The notes beneath the pieces are model-generated. The model searched no databases and was not told where the DNA came from. It was given only the letters and a program-made list of their open reading frames with translations. A stretch of 64,000 bases of DNA. It comes from Anthracocystis setariae. Lineage: Eukaryota > Basidiomycota > Ustilaginomycetes > Ustilaginales > Ustilaginaceae. The stretch is taken from contig CAKMXJ010000032.1 in NCBI GenBank assembly GCA_928724745.1, forward strand, positions 620,001 to 684,000. Reading direction: 5' to 3'. How positions within the stretch are numbered: the stretch's first letter is position 1; the number at the start of each line of letters is the position of its first letter. Below are positions 39,745-50,389 of this stretch, piece after piece. Made by a program: the position numbers and the translations under genes.

Positions 39745-41919
39745 ATGAGCTCTCAGGACGTTGACCTCGAGTTCGAAAAGGCATACCAACGCCTCTTTGG
39801 CACTTCCTCCGAACGGACCGCTAGCAGTCACGCTGGGAAAGCGCTCGATTCCGCACCCTTTTCGATCGCCGGACCATCCACGATATCACAGCGAGACTTC
39901 ACAAGGACATCAAGTGCAGGACCTTCCAGAGATCTCGATCGCTCGCCCTCAGTCCGCGATGATGCAGCAGCCTCGTTGCTCTCTCGCCAGTCATCAGGAA
40001 GCGAGAGCCAAGCAACAGCTAAGCATGCTCGCACTGTGCAAGCGCGCCCCGCTCATCGCAAACGCAGCCTGCCGGCGAACCCTTCCCGTCTGGACCTAGA
40101 TGCTCTGATACGGCATACCGCAGCCTCGACCTCCAAAGGTAAGGCTCGAGCGCATTCATACCTCGAACCAGCTGACCAGCCCCTCCAAACACCCAGGAAC
40201 GCTCACATACCAACCACGTCCGCTGAAACAATACAGAGAGCTGGCATCACTTCCCCTCAAGATGGCGTAGTGTACTATTCCTATCCCCAGAGCGCTGCAC
40301 CATATCAGGTCTCTGGTCCAATGATCGCCACCATGCCAAATCAAGCGATAACGTGGACGCGGCCCGTCATGACCGCTGCCGCACTACCAACAATTACCTA
40401 TCCCGGCTTCACTGCAGCTGTCACCTTCGCCCAACCTCAATTCTTCGCTTCGCACCCTTCGACCATGCAACCAGCGATCAGCTCCGTCCCAGCAAATACG
40501 TGGTCAGCGTCTGCCTCAGCTTCTGTCCAGCCTTCTCCACCGCACAGACCAGTAGCGCAACCGACACCACATCGTCTCGCCGATGATTCCGCCTCTTCGG
40601 CAGAAAGCAAGCAAAGACGCACGTTTGAACAGACGCGAGCTGCTGCATTGGCCCGCCTCTTCGCCCTAGATCGCCAAGCACGCGGCGATGATCCTGCACC
40701 ACCAGTTCTCTGGTATAAGAAAAAAGCTCCGTCCTCTACACCCGTAGCAGGAGGCGTTCAGGTCAAGCAGAAGCAGAAACAGAAGCCGAAACAGAAGCCG
40801 AAGCAGAAGCAGAAGCAGAAGCAGAAGAAGAACAAGTCTTGGAAACCGCTGTTCGATGACAACGGCTTTCGCATTCCACGCAAACGCGGTCGTCCACTCA
40901 AAGAGGCTGCCCAGACCAGCTCAAGCGTCTGTGATCACGCCAAGTCGGAGCTCAATCCTGCGCAGGTCAAGGCGGAGCCCTCGGATGGCGCTGTTCCTTG
41001 GCCCAATACCACCATTCCAACCGCGGTGGAGGCTGTCGAAGGCTGCTTTCTCCTCGCCGAGTCGGCGCCAACGCCTTACAGAGGAGAGACGCATACGCTC
41101 TCTATCGACTCTTGGCGTCGATTGCGGTGGCTCGCGCGGTTGGCCACAATGCCGAGTGCGCCCGAGGTGAAACAGATGCGCAAGGCGGTCGTGAGCGGTA
41201 CCCAATTCATTCCGTGGTCGAAATGGACCAACTCGATTGCAGCGCATCTGCGCGACGTTGGCGTACAGCAAGCGGTAGCAGCGGACGCGGTGGGGGTTGT
41301 TCACGAGCAGCTTGCCACCACATCTTGGCAGTCTCACGTGGAAGAGCTGTTTCCGAGGGATAAGCGCAAGGAGTACGTTGCGCAGCGCAAGCGGTTGCAT
41401 TGCATCACTCGAACCGCTACGGCGAGCGTATGCATTCGTCGTCTGCTTCGGTACTCGGCCCAAGTCATCGCGTCGGCGGATAAGATTGTCGGTAACAAGC
41501 AAAAAAGGAAAGCGTATCTGGAGCGCAAGTGGCGCGCTGCCAAACTGGTCAGGTATATGATACGGTTTTGTAAGCCGCAGCCGCTTGATGTGCGCAAGTT
41601 GTGGTGTCAATGGGCTAAGTGCGCCCACGCCCGCTCGTCACAAACTCAAAGGGAGGCGAAGAGTGATAGGGCTAGAGTCAGCTTTGCCTCCAGGGAGGTG
41701 CGGGTGGGGGTTAAGGTGGAGCCCGAGTCGCCAAGGAAGCAGAGGCGATTGCTAGGTGGAGCTTCGGAGCGTGTCGATACACGCGTGGTGGTGGGTAGCT
41801 TGACAGAATCACCTCGGCGAGTCATATCGCGCGCAAGCACCGCCGCAGCACCGCTGTTTCTCAAACGAAACTTCACCCTCTATCGTCTACTCGGTGTTGA
41901 CGGTCTTCCACTTTCATAA
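39745..41919 (+). CDS. AT-hook protein of unknown function
   Basis: The ATG at 39745 gives 724 residues; an in-frame GTG six codons upstream was not used. Residues 1 to about 330 are Ser/Pro/Ala-rich and disordered. A Lys/Gln repeat tract spans about 340-364. It is followed by an AT-hook, IPRKRGRPLK, near residue 380. Residues about 450-640 look folded: Trp/Arg-rich with SIDSWRRLRWLARLA, FIPWSKWTNSIAAHL, CITRTATASVCIRRLLRYS and ERKWRAAKLVRYMIRFC. I do not recognise this domain. The protein is likely nuclear and DNA-binding. It may be a lineage-specific chromatin or transcription protein. The gene is convergent with GLO2, with 128 bp between stops. Confidence 0.8.
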   Translation: MSSQDVDLEFEKAYQRLFGTSSERTASSHAGKALDSAPFSIAGPSTISQRDFTRTSSAGPSRDLDRSPSVRDDAAASLLSRQSSGSESQATAKHARTVQARPAHRKRSLPANPSRLDLDALIRHTAASTSKGKARAHSYLEPADQPLQTPRNAHIPTTSAETIQRAGITSPQDGVVYYSYPQSAAPYQVSGPMIATMPNQAITWTRPVMTAAALPTITYPGFTAAVTFAQPQFFASHPSTMQPAISSVPANTWSASASASVQPSPPHRPVAQPTPHRLADDSASSAESKQRRTFEQTRAAALARLFALDRQARGDDPAPPVLWYKKKAPSSTPVAGGVQVKQKQKQKPKQKPKQKQKQKQKKNKSWKPLFDDNGFRIPRKRGRPLKEAAQTSSSVCDHAKSELNPAQVKAEPSDGAVPWPNTTIPTAVEAVEGCFLLAESAPTPYRGETHTLSIDSWRRLRWLARLATMPSAPEVKQMRKAVVSGTQFIPWSKWTNSIAAHLRDVGVQQAVAADAVGVVHEQLATTSWQSHVEELFPRDKRKEYVAQRKRLHCITRTATASVCIRRLLRYSAQVIASADKIVGNKQKRKAYLERKWRAAKLVRYMIRFCKPQPLDVRKLWCQWAKCAHARSSQTQREAKSDRARVSFASREVRVGVKVEPESPRKQRRLLGGASERVDTRVVVGSLTESPRRVISRASTAAAPLFLKRNFTLYRLLGVDGLPLS

Positions 41920-42047
41920 CCCCCCCCCCCCTTCGCATCGAATGTAGAGCTACTCACGCGATCGATAACAACGACTTTGAATTTTTTTTTTCGGCTTGGG
42001 TAGTGAACAGAACTGAGCTGAAATGGAGGGGAGGGGGGGGTTACGAA

Positions 42048-42968
42048 TTAGATACTAACTTTGATATGACCTTGATTTTTAAGTTGTCTCAAACTAGCCA
42101 TGGTTTCTACGGGCGTAGTTACGGGATGACCCAACCGATTCAACTTTTGCTGAACTATGGGGTCGTTGCAACGCATAAAGGGATTATGCAACAATTCGTC
42201 TGCGATTGTATAAACGCCTGTTGTAGAGATGGAATTGTTTTTGGCTTGTTTGAGGTGATTGATGAGGTTTGCTATGGGTTTTTCGTTTGGGGAGGAGGGG
42301 TTTAGGATGGCTGCGGAGAAGGATAGGTTGGAAGCGGTGTATTCGTGACCACAGTAGATGAGGGTTTCATTGGGTAGGGAAGAGAGTTTTTGCATTGCGG
42401 TGAGCATTTCTTGTGCGGTTCCTTCGAAGAAGCGACCGACGCCTGAGATGAAGAGCGTGTCGCCTGTGAAAACGGCTTTGCAAGTGTTGGAGGAGTCGGA
42501 GGTGTAATAGCAGATGTGATCTTGCGTGTGACAGGGTGTGGCGATGCATTTAATATCGATGCCGCTGACGAGGTTGGAGAGGGTATCGCCGTCTTTGACG
42601 AGGTTGGTGAGTTGCGGGATTTTGTCCGAACCTCCATAGACGGGTCGACCGGGGTAGGCTTTGATGAATGCATCGTTTCCGCCCGAGTGATCATGATGAT
42701 GGTGCGTAGTGAGCAGTCCGACGATTTGATCGTCTTTGATGCCAAGTTTCGACGCAGCAGCAGATACTTTGGGTACGTCGAATGGGTCCACAAATACCGC
42801 CTTGCCATCCACACTCGATTGGAGAATGTAGGCGTAGTTGTCCTCGCGGACGGGCACCGGGTGAATCTTCATTTTCAGTTGTGGCGTCGTAGCAAAGTTT
42901 CGACGAAGAGCGGACGCAATAGGTCGAGCAGTCGCAATGTTGAGCAGGCGCGTGGATGCAAAGATCAT
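42048..42968 (-). CDS. GLO2: Glyoxalase II (hydroxyacylglutathione hydrolase)
   Basis: This 306-residue metallo-beta-lactamase-fold enzyme hydrolyses S-D-lactoylglutathione to D-lactate and glutathione, the second step in methylglyoxal detoxification. The metal-binding motif THHHHDHSGGN lies near residue 88. Further ligands are in TPCHTQDH, FTGDTLF and YCGHEYT. The C-terminal glutathione-binding region contains NPFMRC. The first 32 residues are basic and hydrophobic without acidic residues (RLLNIATARPIASALRRNFA), as in a mitochondrial targeting peptide. An internal ATG follows directly (MKIHPVPVREDN), at the start used by cytosolic enzymes, so the gene may give both forms. No intron is seen. 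Confidence 0.93.
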   Translation of the reverse strand: MIFASTRLLNIATARPIASALRRNFATTPQLKMKIHPVPVREDNYAYILQSSVDGKAVFVDPFDVPKVSAAASKLGIKDDQIVGLLTTHHHHDHSGGNDAFIKAYPGRPVYGGSDKIPQLTNLVKDGDTLSNLVSGIDIKCIATPCHTQDHICYYTSDSSNTCKAVFTGDTLFISGVGRFFEGTAQEMLTAMQKLSSLPNETLIYCGHEYTASNLSFSAAILNPSSPNEKPIANLINHLKQAKNNSISTTGVYTIADELLHNPFMRCNDPIVQQKLNRLGHPVTTPVETMASLRQLKNQGHIKVSI

Positions 42969-43302
42969 CAGAATGGGCTCACCAGTTGGTGGATGCGAGG
43001 AAAAAGGAGGTTTCCCTCAATGACACGCGACACCTTCTGTTTGTCAGCGCTTGGACCACTTTAACCTGCATGATTCATCTTCCCCGCCTGCCGCCAACCT
43101 CCACGTTGAGATTTCTGCAATGCTGCTAAGCACCTGTCTGTTCCTCGCCGCTCCATCTTTTTGGCAGTCGCGGTTGCAACACTATCTCGGGCCCAACAGG
43201 CTCAAGCTGCCCAAGAACCCTAGCAAAAGACATCACGGATGGTGTGGCAGAAGCACAATTCTATCTTGTTGCAATCATGTCAACGTAACTGCTACCGAAA
43301 CA
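42969..43302. other. Intergenic region between F-box gene and GLO2
   Basis: This 334-bp interval contains the GLO2 promoter and the 3' region of the F-box gene, both on the minus strand. Nothing else is seen. Confidence 0.6.
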
Positions 43303-46300
43303 CTACATAACAATGCATCCGCGAGCATAATAGTCATCATCTCCAGCGGCATCCCTGGCCTCCTCTACCCTTGCTCTTTCAACGAGGACGCGCGACCACC
43401 TCGGACCGCCTCCCCTGAGGCTTCCTACAGCTGGAGATGCATCCTCAGCTCCGACTGCCGAGATCCCCAGAGCCATAGCTACCACATCGCTCATTCTGTG
43501 TCGGCCCTTCTGTTTCTGTGAAGCAGCGCGCTGCTCAGCTTTGCGCTTCTGCTTCATGCGTGCATCGACCAGTTGCCAGCCCCAGAAGCTCTTGACAACT
43601 GGTTTGAGCTCATTGCATTCGTCGTAGTGGCGGTCGATCCGGCGACCATCGATCGAGGATCGCTCAGAGCTGCTCGGGATCGCAGCGCTGCTACTTTGAT
43701 GGCCGTCCTGACTGCCAATGTGGGGTGAACCTGCAATGGATTCGGCCTCAGCCCCATGCAGCTCGGGATCATCGTAACAGAAATGGCGGAACGCATACCC
43801 TCGCGAGCCCCTTCGTGGTCGCACACCGCCATCTACTGCGTCCGCATGGCTCAGCTGTGAATACGTGTCGCGGGAGAATGACCTGCAATCCACCAAACTG
43901 ATGTAAGCGTTTCGCACCTTGCGGTAACGTGCAAGTTGAACGAATTGCGTCGCTACTTCATTATCAGCGTGCGTGTCGTCCACTTCGAGGTGCACCAAGA
44001 AGGGACAGCGATTGACGAGAAGCAGCATTGCTTCGGCTGACAAGTGGGTGGCAGACGACAAGATCAGATGCGTCAGATGGGTTCCTGTAGCAGGTATCAA
44101 TGCGGCGACCGCCTCTGCATCGTACGAAGGGGGAGCTTCGTCTTGCGCAGCCGAAGTCGACTCGTTGGTCTGCCTTCGACGGCTGACAGAGCGACGTGCC
44201 AGATTGAGCAGCGATCCTCGAGGCCTTGCTCCATGCATGAGTATGTCTCTGTCCGGCACTGCGAGACCGAACGCCTCACTGTGCGATTCAGGAGGCGTCA
44301 GGGCAGTCAACACCGCATCCGTGATGTTGGTGGCACGCTCCAGATCAAGCTTCTGCAGTTGAGGCACCGTGGCGAACAGCTTGACCAAACCTGTGTCTTT
44401 GAGCGCAGGACCGATGTTAGCCATCTCAAGCACCTCGAGCTTAGGAACGGCGTGTGAAAGGGAAATGCACGCCCGGTCGGTCAAGGCGCGACAGGAAGAC
44501 AACTTGAGCTTCTTGAGGTGAGGGAAGCACCTGCGCATGACCTCGTCGTCTTGCTGAAGGCCGGCCTGACGCGGGCTCAGAGTGACATAGTTGCCCTTCT
44601 CGTCGATGACATCTCCATCACTGCCAACCAGAGCCGCAATGGCTGCATCATTGATGTCGCTGCAGTAGCTCGCGTCGAACACCTCGAGATTGGGCCAATG
44701 TCTTCCGAGCTGATTGAGCGTGTCGCTGTCGAAGCCATGAACACCAGAGGCGTAAAGTTCACGGAACTTGGAGGCGACGTTCCGCTCCTTGAGAACAGCA
44801 GAGGCGTTGATGTCCCTTTCCTGAACTGCAAAGATGGCGCGTACACCACGGCCATCAACATTGCTGCAGCGGCTAATGTCGAGGACCTCGAGGTTCAAGG
44901 CGGTGGCCGCCAGTATGCACAACGTCATGTTGTCGACGCAGGGCAGACTTCCAAGTTTGCAAATTCTGAGATTCGGGCACTGCGACAACACATTGTTGAG
45001 CGCGCTCGTAGAGACCTGCCGACATCCTTCCAGGTTGAGCTCCTCGAGCTGTCGACTTGCGATCGAAACACGAGACGACGCAGCGGTCTGCATCTCCCAC
45101 GTTGACAGAGGCCTGGGTTGTTGTGCCCTCGAAAGGGCCAAAAGAACGCTTGACCTAAGACCCGCAAGTCCGTGCAGATCGAGGCGTCGGACGAAAGGGC
45201 CGACGGCTTTGGCAATCCGGATCATCGCATCTTGAGCTATATCAGGATAGCTAGAAAAGTCCATGTCTTGCCAAAGCTGACCGTCAAGCACATAGCTCTG
45301 CCAAGTCCTCGAAACGCGACTGAGACGAGCGAGCTCACGTACGGCCGCTTCAGCACCGCACCAGCGGGTCTCACTTGTCTTCTTGCCTCGCCAGACCCCA
45401 TCTTCCACGGCTTTATCATGCTCTCGGATGTGACTGTCCACCAGACTCTTGAAGATGGAGAGAATGAGCTCTCGCGGTAGCTTCTGCATCGGATTCGGTT
45501 TCCTCTCGTGCGGTGAAATCAGCACGGGGCTAGCAGCAGAAGCGGCATCGACACCGGCTTGCGGACTGCTGTGGAAGGCATTCATCAGAGCCGGCCGTGC
45601 TGTAGGGCTCGCGTGAACACGGGCAGAGATCAGCACCTCTTGTGATACTGGTGAAACCACTTCGCGCGAAATGACATGCCGGGCCGAAGCAGTTGCGCCC
45701 TCATTCTGATTGCTCTGCTGGCTATCTTCGCTGGTCGGAGCATCTGGCTGACGATCTCGATCACGGTGCCTCGTTAAAAGATCTCCGAGACTTTTGAGGC
45801 TGACGGTGCGACTGCGACCGCTGCGCAGAAGACTCGGTCGCATCGGGGTAGATGCTCCACTTCGACTGGAAGGAGTGTATCCGCAAGTGAACAGACCACC
45901 GTTCGGCGTCGAGCCCACTGTTCCTCGGCTAGGTGGTCTCGACTCACCACTGTTCCTCCTCGACGATGTTGTAGAGGAGACAGCCGTTCGCAAAAGTGGC
46001 GAGGCACCAACACTTCGGCTCGCAGATGCCAGACCCGTCGGGAGACGTGTACTGGGATCAGAGGGACGGGACGGCGCCGAATCGGTGCCAGCAGTGGACC
46101 GGTGGGAGGAGGCGGGCCTGGTCTGGCGGGGAGCCGGTCCCATGCGAGCACCGTCGACAAACGTAGTTGCGGCGTAATTGTGCACCTCGACACGTCGGCG
46201 GCCGACCGTCTGTGTGGGGCGAGCCAGATTCGGGGCACTGTCGCTGCGCAGGAATGGAGCTCTGACGCTGGTGTGACTATTGGAGTCGGTAGACGAAGAT

Positions 46301-47103
46301 GAACCAGGGGTCTGTGTGCCTTGGAGCCGGCTTTGCAAGGCGGGCGGCAAGTTGAGCTTCTTAGCGATGCGGCTAGACAAGAACCTGTTGGCAGCTGCTG
46401 TCCTGAAAGCTTTTGTGCGCGAGTTGCGACCGGAATGCTGCACGAGCGGAGGAGTATACTCGGGCACTTCCTCGTACGAAGGTAGCGTTTCTTCTGGGTA
46501 GAGGGGAGGCATGGGGGCAGCAGGAGCGCCAACACTTCTCTCTGTTGTGTCTGCTTCGGGATAGCTCCGAGCTGGGCCTGAGGCCGCGTGAGCAATGACG
46601 TCCCCCTGCAAGGATACTACTTCTGCGGTTGAGTCTGCATCAGCCATACGAGGTACACTGGCGTCGATCGTCTCCTCGAGGGAGCTACGTTGCTCAACGG
46701 TGGCTGAGTTGACTGGTTGAGGAGCTCGCTCAGGCTTCGGACTCGTTGCTGAGCAGCTGAAGTTGAAGCTGGTGACAGTGGTCGCGTTTGAGGCCATGGA
46801 GCTGGGTTCAAAGAAGTCAAACAGATTGGAGGATCCGAGCGAGGAAGTGGCTCTTGTGTGAGAGGGACGACGGTCGTGGTCGACGCTGGCCCTGGAAGAG
46901 GAGGGGCTTTGATGGTCCAAGGCATTCTCTTGGTCATTTCGAGATGCTGGGCTCCTTGGTCCTCGTGGGGGGATGTCCATGGGCACATGCACGTTGGAGG
47001 GCCCCGCACCGTTGATCTCGCCCATCTGATGCTCATTTACAGTGGCGTCCAGATCAGATGCTCTTTGCTTGCCCTTATCGAGATTCATGTGTGCTTGCTG
47101 CAT
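43303..47103 (-). CDS. F-box / leucine-rich-repeat protein with C-terminal CaaX box
   Basis: From the ATG at 47103 the protein has 1266 residues. The in-frame TTG at 47352 was rejected as a start. Residues 1 to about 530 are Ser/Pro/Arg-rich and disordered. An F-box (about 535-610) begins MQKLPRELILSIFKSLV and continues RLSRVSRTWQSYVLDGQLW. At least ten cysteine-containing-type LRRs follow (about 640-1080), for example LEELNLEGCRQVSTSAL, LEVLDISRCSNVDGRGV and LKKLKLSSCRALTDRA. The protein ends in Cys-Ile-Val-Met, a CaaX prenylation motif with Met favouring farnesyl. It should act as the substrate-binding subunit of an SCF ubiquitin ligase held at a membrane, as described for mammalian FBXL2 and FBXL20. 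The substrate is unknown. Confidence 0.88.
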   Translation of the reverse strand: MQQAHMNLDKGKQRASDLDATVNEHQMGEINGAGPSNVHVPMDIPPRGPRSPASRNDQENALDHQSPSSSRASVDHDRRPSHTRATSSLGSSNLFDFFEPSSMASNATTVTSFNFSCSATSPKPERAPQPVNSATVEQRSSLEETIDASVPRMADADSTAEVVSLQGDVIAHAASGPARSYPEADTTERSVGAPAAPMPPLYPEETLPSYEEVPEYTPPLVQHSGRNSRTKAFRTAAANRFLSSRIAKKLNLPPALQSRLQGTQTPGSSSSTDSNSHTSVRAPFLRSDSAPNLARPTQTVGRRRVEVHNYAATTFVDGARMGPAPRQTRPASSHRSTAGTDSAPSRPSDPSTRLPTGLASASRSVGASPLLRTAVSSTTSSRRNSGESRPPSRGTVGSTPNGGLFTCGYTPSSRSGASTPMRPSLLRSGRSRTVSLKSLGDLLTRHRDRDRQPDAPTSEDSQQSNQNEGATASARHVISREVVSPVSQEVLISARVHASPTARPALMNAFHSSPQAGVDAASAASPVLISPHERKPNPMQKLPRELILSIFKSLVDSHIREHDKAVEDGVWRGKKTSETRWCGAEAAVRELARLSRVSRTWQSYVLDGQLWQDMDFSSYPDIAQDAMIRIAKAVGPFVRRLDLHGLAGLRSSVLLALSRAQQPRPLSTWEMQTAASSRVSIASRQLEELNLEGCRQVSTSALNNVLSQCPNLRICKLGSLPCVDNMTLCILAATALNLEVLDISRCSNVDGRGVRAIFAVQERDINASAVLKERNVASKFRELYASGVHGFDSDTLNQLGRHWPNLEVFDASYCSDINDAAIAALVGSDGDVIDEKGNYVTLSPRQAGLQQDDEVMRRCFPHLKKLKLSSCRALTDRACISLSHAVPKLEVLEMANIGPALKDTGLVKLFATVPQLQKLDLERATNITDAVLTALTPPESHSEAFGLAVPDRDILMHGARPRGSLLNLARRSVSRRRQTNESTSAAQDEAPPSYDAEAVAALIPATGTHLTHLILSSATHLSAEAMLLLVNRCPFLVHLEVDDTHADNEVATQFVQLARYRKVRNAYISLVDCRSFSRDTYSQLSHADAVDGGVRPRRGSRGYAFRHFCYDDPELHGAEAESIAGSPHIGSQDGHQSSSAAIPSSSERSSIDGRRIDRHYDECNELKPVVKSFWGWQLVDARMKQKRKAEQRAASQKQKGRHRMSDVVAMALGISAVGAEDASPAVGSLRGGGPRWSRVLVERARVEEARDAAGDDDYYARGCIVM

Positions 47104-50100
47104 AATGGTTGAGCGTTGGCTGGGCTCTTCCCTTCGGCACAGGTGCTGTGTTTGTGCTGAAAGTCCGGTCAGTCGCAACCAGACGAACGATCTCGTTGGT
47201 GGACAAGGTTTCGTTATCCGCGAATGAGTATGAGCTTGGCAGAGAGCTGGGTTGAGATTGGTCTGCCAGAACGCAAGTGGTTGGAGGTCCCGCACACGGT
47301 TGCGATCAAGATGTCGAGCAGGGCTACATGCAGTGAAGGAGGGGCGATGCAATGATGTGGTAGAGAAACAAGGATCAGCGACTGTTGAGCTGGTGTCAAG
47401 TCAAATCAGAGAGGAGCTTGACCGAACAAGATTAGAGTGCTGCTCCTAAGTTTCAGCAGCAGCAACAAGAAGCCAGAGGGAGCACGCCAAAAGTCAGCGT
47501 CAGGGTCCAGTTGCGTGCTGGGGAGCGGGCTACTGTAGCTCAGGGACCGCATAAAAGAAATTGGGGGCTTGCAGAGCCCACACACAGCTACCGAGGAAAG
47601 GTGCATTTGCGCTGTGCTGACCCGGCTATTTCTTCCGATAAGAAACGAGGTGTGTGTGTGTCTCTGACAACGGGAGACTGAAGCGCTCCCGACCAGAGAG
47701 AAAAAAGTTCGCCAACCTTGACTGTCGCCTTGGCCTGACAGAGCTTGCAGTCCAAGCAAGCCCACACGATGCCCACGCTCACGATCATGATGCTCGCTTA
47801 ACCTCAGCTTGCCTCCCTCTTTGCGCAAGCTTACCCACTCTCTCTAGCCATTCGTGCCCACATTCTCTGAATCGCTTCCCTCGCCCTTACACACTACGTG
47901 TCAATCGGAAGTTGATCAATCTCTTTCACACCCTCATTCGGTCCATGAGGTGGTCACTTCTGCAAATAATGTAGACTCGCATTGTTATGTTGATGTCTGG
48001 CACTGGAAAGGTGGGGTACATGCAGTATGCAAGACGAACTGAACGCCAAGGCTGTGGAAGAGCGGAAGAGCCGTGTCCTGCCATTCGGAGTTGAGCAAAT
48101 TTGAGCTAGCTTTTTGCTTCCTCTCGTCGTTCTCTTGTCTTTTGCGGCCGCACATACAGCTCCCAACAGATGCTAAGATTCGTCTACCATACCCCATCGA
48201 GGAAGGGACCAGTGAGGGAGGCGGGAAAGGAGTCAGGCAGGGTCAGCCGGCTGCTGCCTTTCGGTTGTGCCGCTTTGACTTTCGCATGCACCTCGTCAGC
48301 TCCGATGGCTGCACTGAACCCTGAATTATCTTAGTCAAGCCGGTGGGTCCAAGGGCTGTCCTGCCTGTCATATCGACGTTTCAGAGATACATTTTCCGAA
48401 AAATCAAAAATGTCGGTCCACCTTAGCGTAGCCATGGGAAGAGTCACAACACACAGTTAGACTTGATTTGACCTTTCTTGCTTCTTGCTGGCCGAACCTG
48501 CACCGAAGCGCGATAGTCAGGTCCTGCCTGGGCTCCTTTCACTCAGCGGTGAGTAACCACGGGTATTGTAGAGCTAGCTCGGTGTATTTTCTTCCCGTCC
48601 AGCCGGAGTCGACCACAAGCAGCATATCGCGACCTCGCCGAAAAAGCTAGGCTTTGGCTACGCAAGCCACGCTCTCCCACCGTGCACCAGCTACTGTAGC
48701 TTCGACTTTGGTTCTTCTCCGCCTCTGCAACGGTAGTTGTGTAGGTGAACGTTCTGGTTCTATGATCGGGGATGCCGACACGGATGATAGTATGCGAACC
48801 AGAGGCCAAAGCGATCAAGATTTCCAAACGGCCGTTGCGCCTGCCAAGTATAGTATGCCAGATAAGGCAGGCCAGATGCAGGGTCTAGCGCCTTGTCAGC
48901 TTTTAGAGCTCATGACCTTTTAGGTTGGGTTTTTTCCTGATTTTTTTTGGATCAATTCATAAAATTGTTTTTTTTTCTTTCTTCTTTGTTTCGATCGAAG
49001 CGGTTAAGGCGCTTCTTGAAGTCACAACACAACTTCTTTTCTAAAGGCACATCTTTTGCTGCGATCCGACGTTAGAGTGGAAACAGGAAAAACGGCCACG
49101 TCAAACCGAAGGAGCATAATCCTCGAAAGTCAACGAGAACCGCTTCTTCGTCTTGCTTCATCTATCCTATAAAACCATTGGACACCACATAGGCTGGTGC
49201 TATGATTTCTGCATGCAAATTTGCCAAGAGATCGCTCTTCCAGGACTCAGAACCCAAGCAGACTCGGCCAAACCAGCAGCACGTCATGATTTCTGGCACA
49301 TATCTTCGCTCGATCTGCATAGACTGCTTTGAGCACACGTGGTCGTCTCATTGGCTGGGAGTTCTAGCCAATCCGACATCGCCGACAATCTTGTCAGACA
49401 GATTCGATGAGGCCGGGACTCCATAAGTAAGTCTCGAGCAAGATGAAAGCGGTTGTCTGTACTTTCAAAATATCAACCTATTGCTTGCCTACCGTCATCG
49501 ATCGGACGCTATGGAGGCTCTGCCGTTGGGGCCTCTGAAGAGAGAGGCTTTTCGGTAACAACCAGCCATAGAACCTCAGCTTTGGCATATCGGACGAGCG
49601 AATGATGTTTGACCGAGGAGGCAGGAACCGAAATTCTCCGACAAGGTTTGACGCGCGAGAACTATGCTGTTGTGTTTGTCAAACGATGACGACGTACGTT
49701 CGCTGACAGCCAAGCTTCGGCAGAACTTCGTACTCGTCCCTTGGAATGGTGCACATTGCTTCATGCGAAGAGCACCGACTTCCGTTTCGACTGTCGAGCG
49801 TTTATCGCCAAGTGTCTGGCCTCGAAGGTTTCAAGGCCAACATCATCGATCTGGATTCTGTGAGTTATCGGCGTCGAATGAAACCCCGATTTGAGCTAGT
49901 CTTCGGTCCCACCGAAAGTCTGTCCCCGCATAGAGCTGTCAGCTTCCGCAACATCTGTGTCCTCCATCGCCATCATGCGGCCGTTCCTGGTAGCTGAGCT
50001 CGGTAATCATGGCTCGAGGGCAAGGGACACAGAATGGTACATGCCGGTGAGACCGCTTGAGCAAAGATTTGGAGTTGTTCGGAAAATCCGGCGCCTACAC

Positions 50101-50389
50101 CGCGACTAGATTCTAGCGTGGTGCCGAATCATGCCAAGCAGTGGTGAGCGCTTGGTACATGCGCTGTTTTCACTCGTGCGGGAGAAAGCACTGGAGTCAC
50201 AACTTAGCACTCCACGTGTCGCAGTTGCTTCTCTCATCACAACCATCACTTCTTCTTCTGCTGATCGTGATCGCACGATTCCAGCATCTTTTTTTTTTTT
50301 TCAAGCCTTGTCCGACAGCCCCTAGCTCTAAGCATCCGGGCTGATGCTGCGCTACAGGGCTTGCTCCGCTCACCGTGCTCGAGAACCCA
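47104..50389. other. 3.3-kb gene-free stretch between F-box gene and retroelement nest
   Basis: I found no gene here with a recognisable domain. Short frames exist on both strands, for example a 74-codon frame at 49202 just downstream of a TATAAAA at 49170, but none has support. TACTGTA occurs at 47531 and 48692. The part nearest 47104 would hold the F-box promoter. The right part may include the unrecognised left terminus of the tyrosine-recombinase retroelement. Confidence 0.5.

Noticed and set aside
49202..49426. 74-codon frame downstream of a TATAAAA
   Set aside because: Too short and without a domain or signal peptide. A GTAAGT follows the stop, but no convincing second exon was found.
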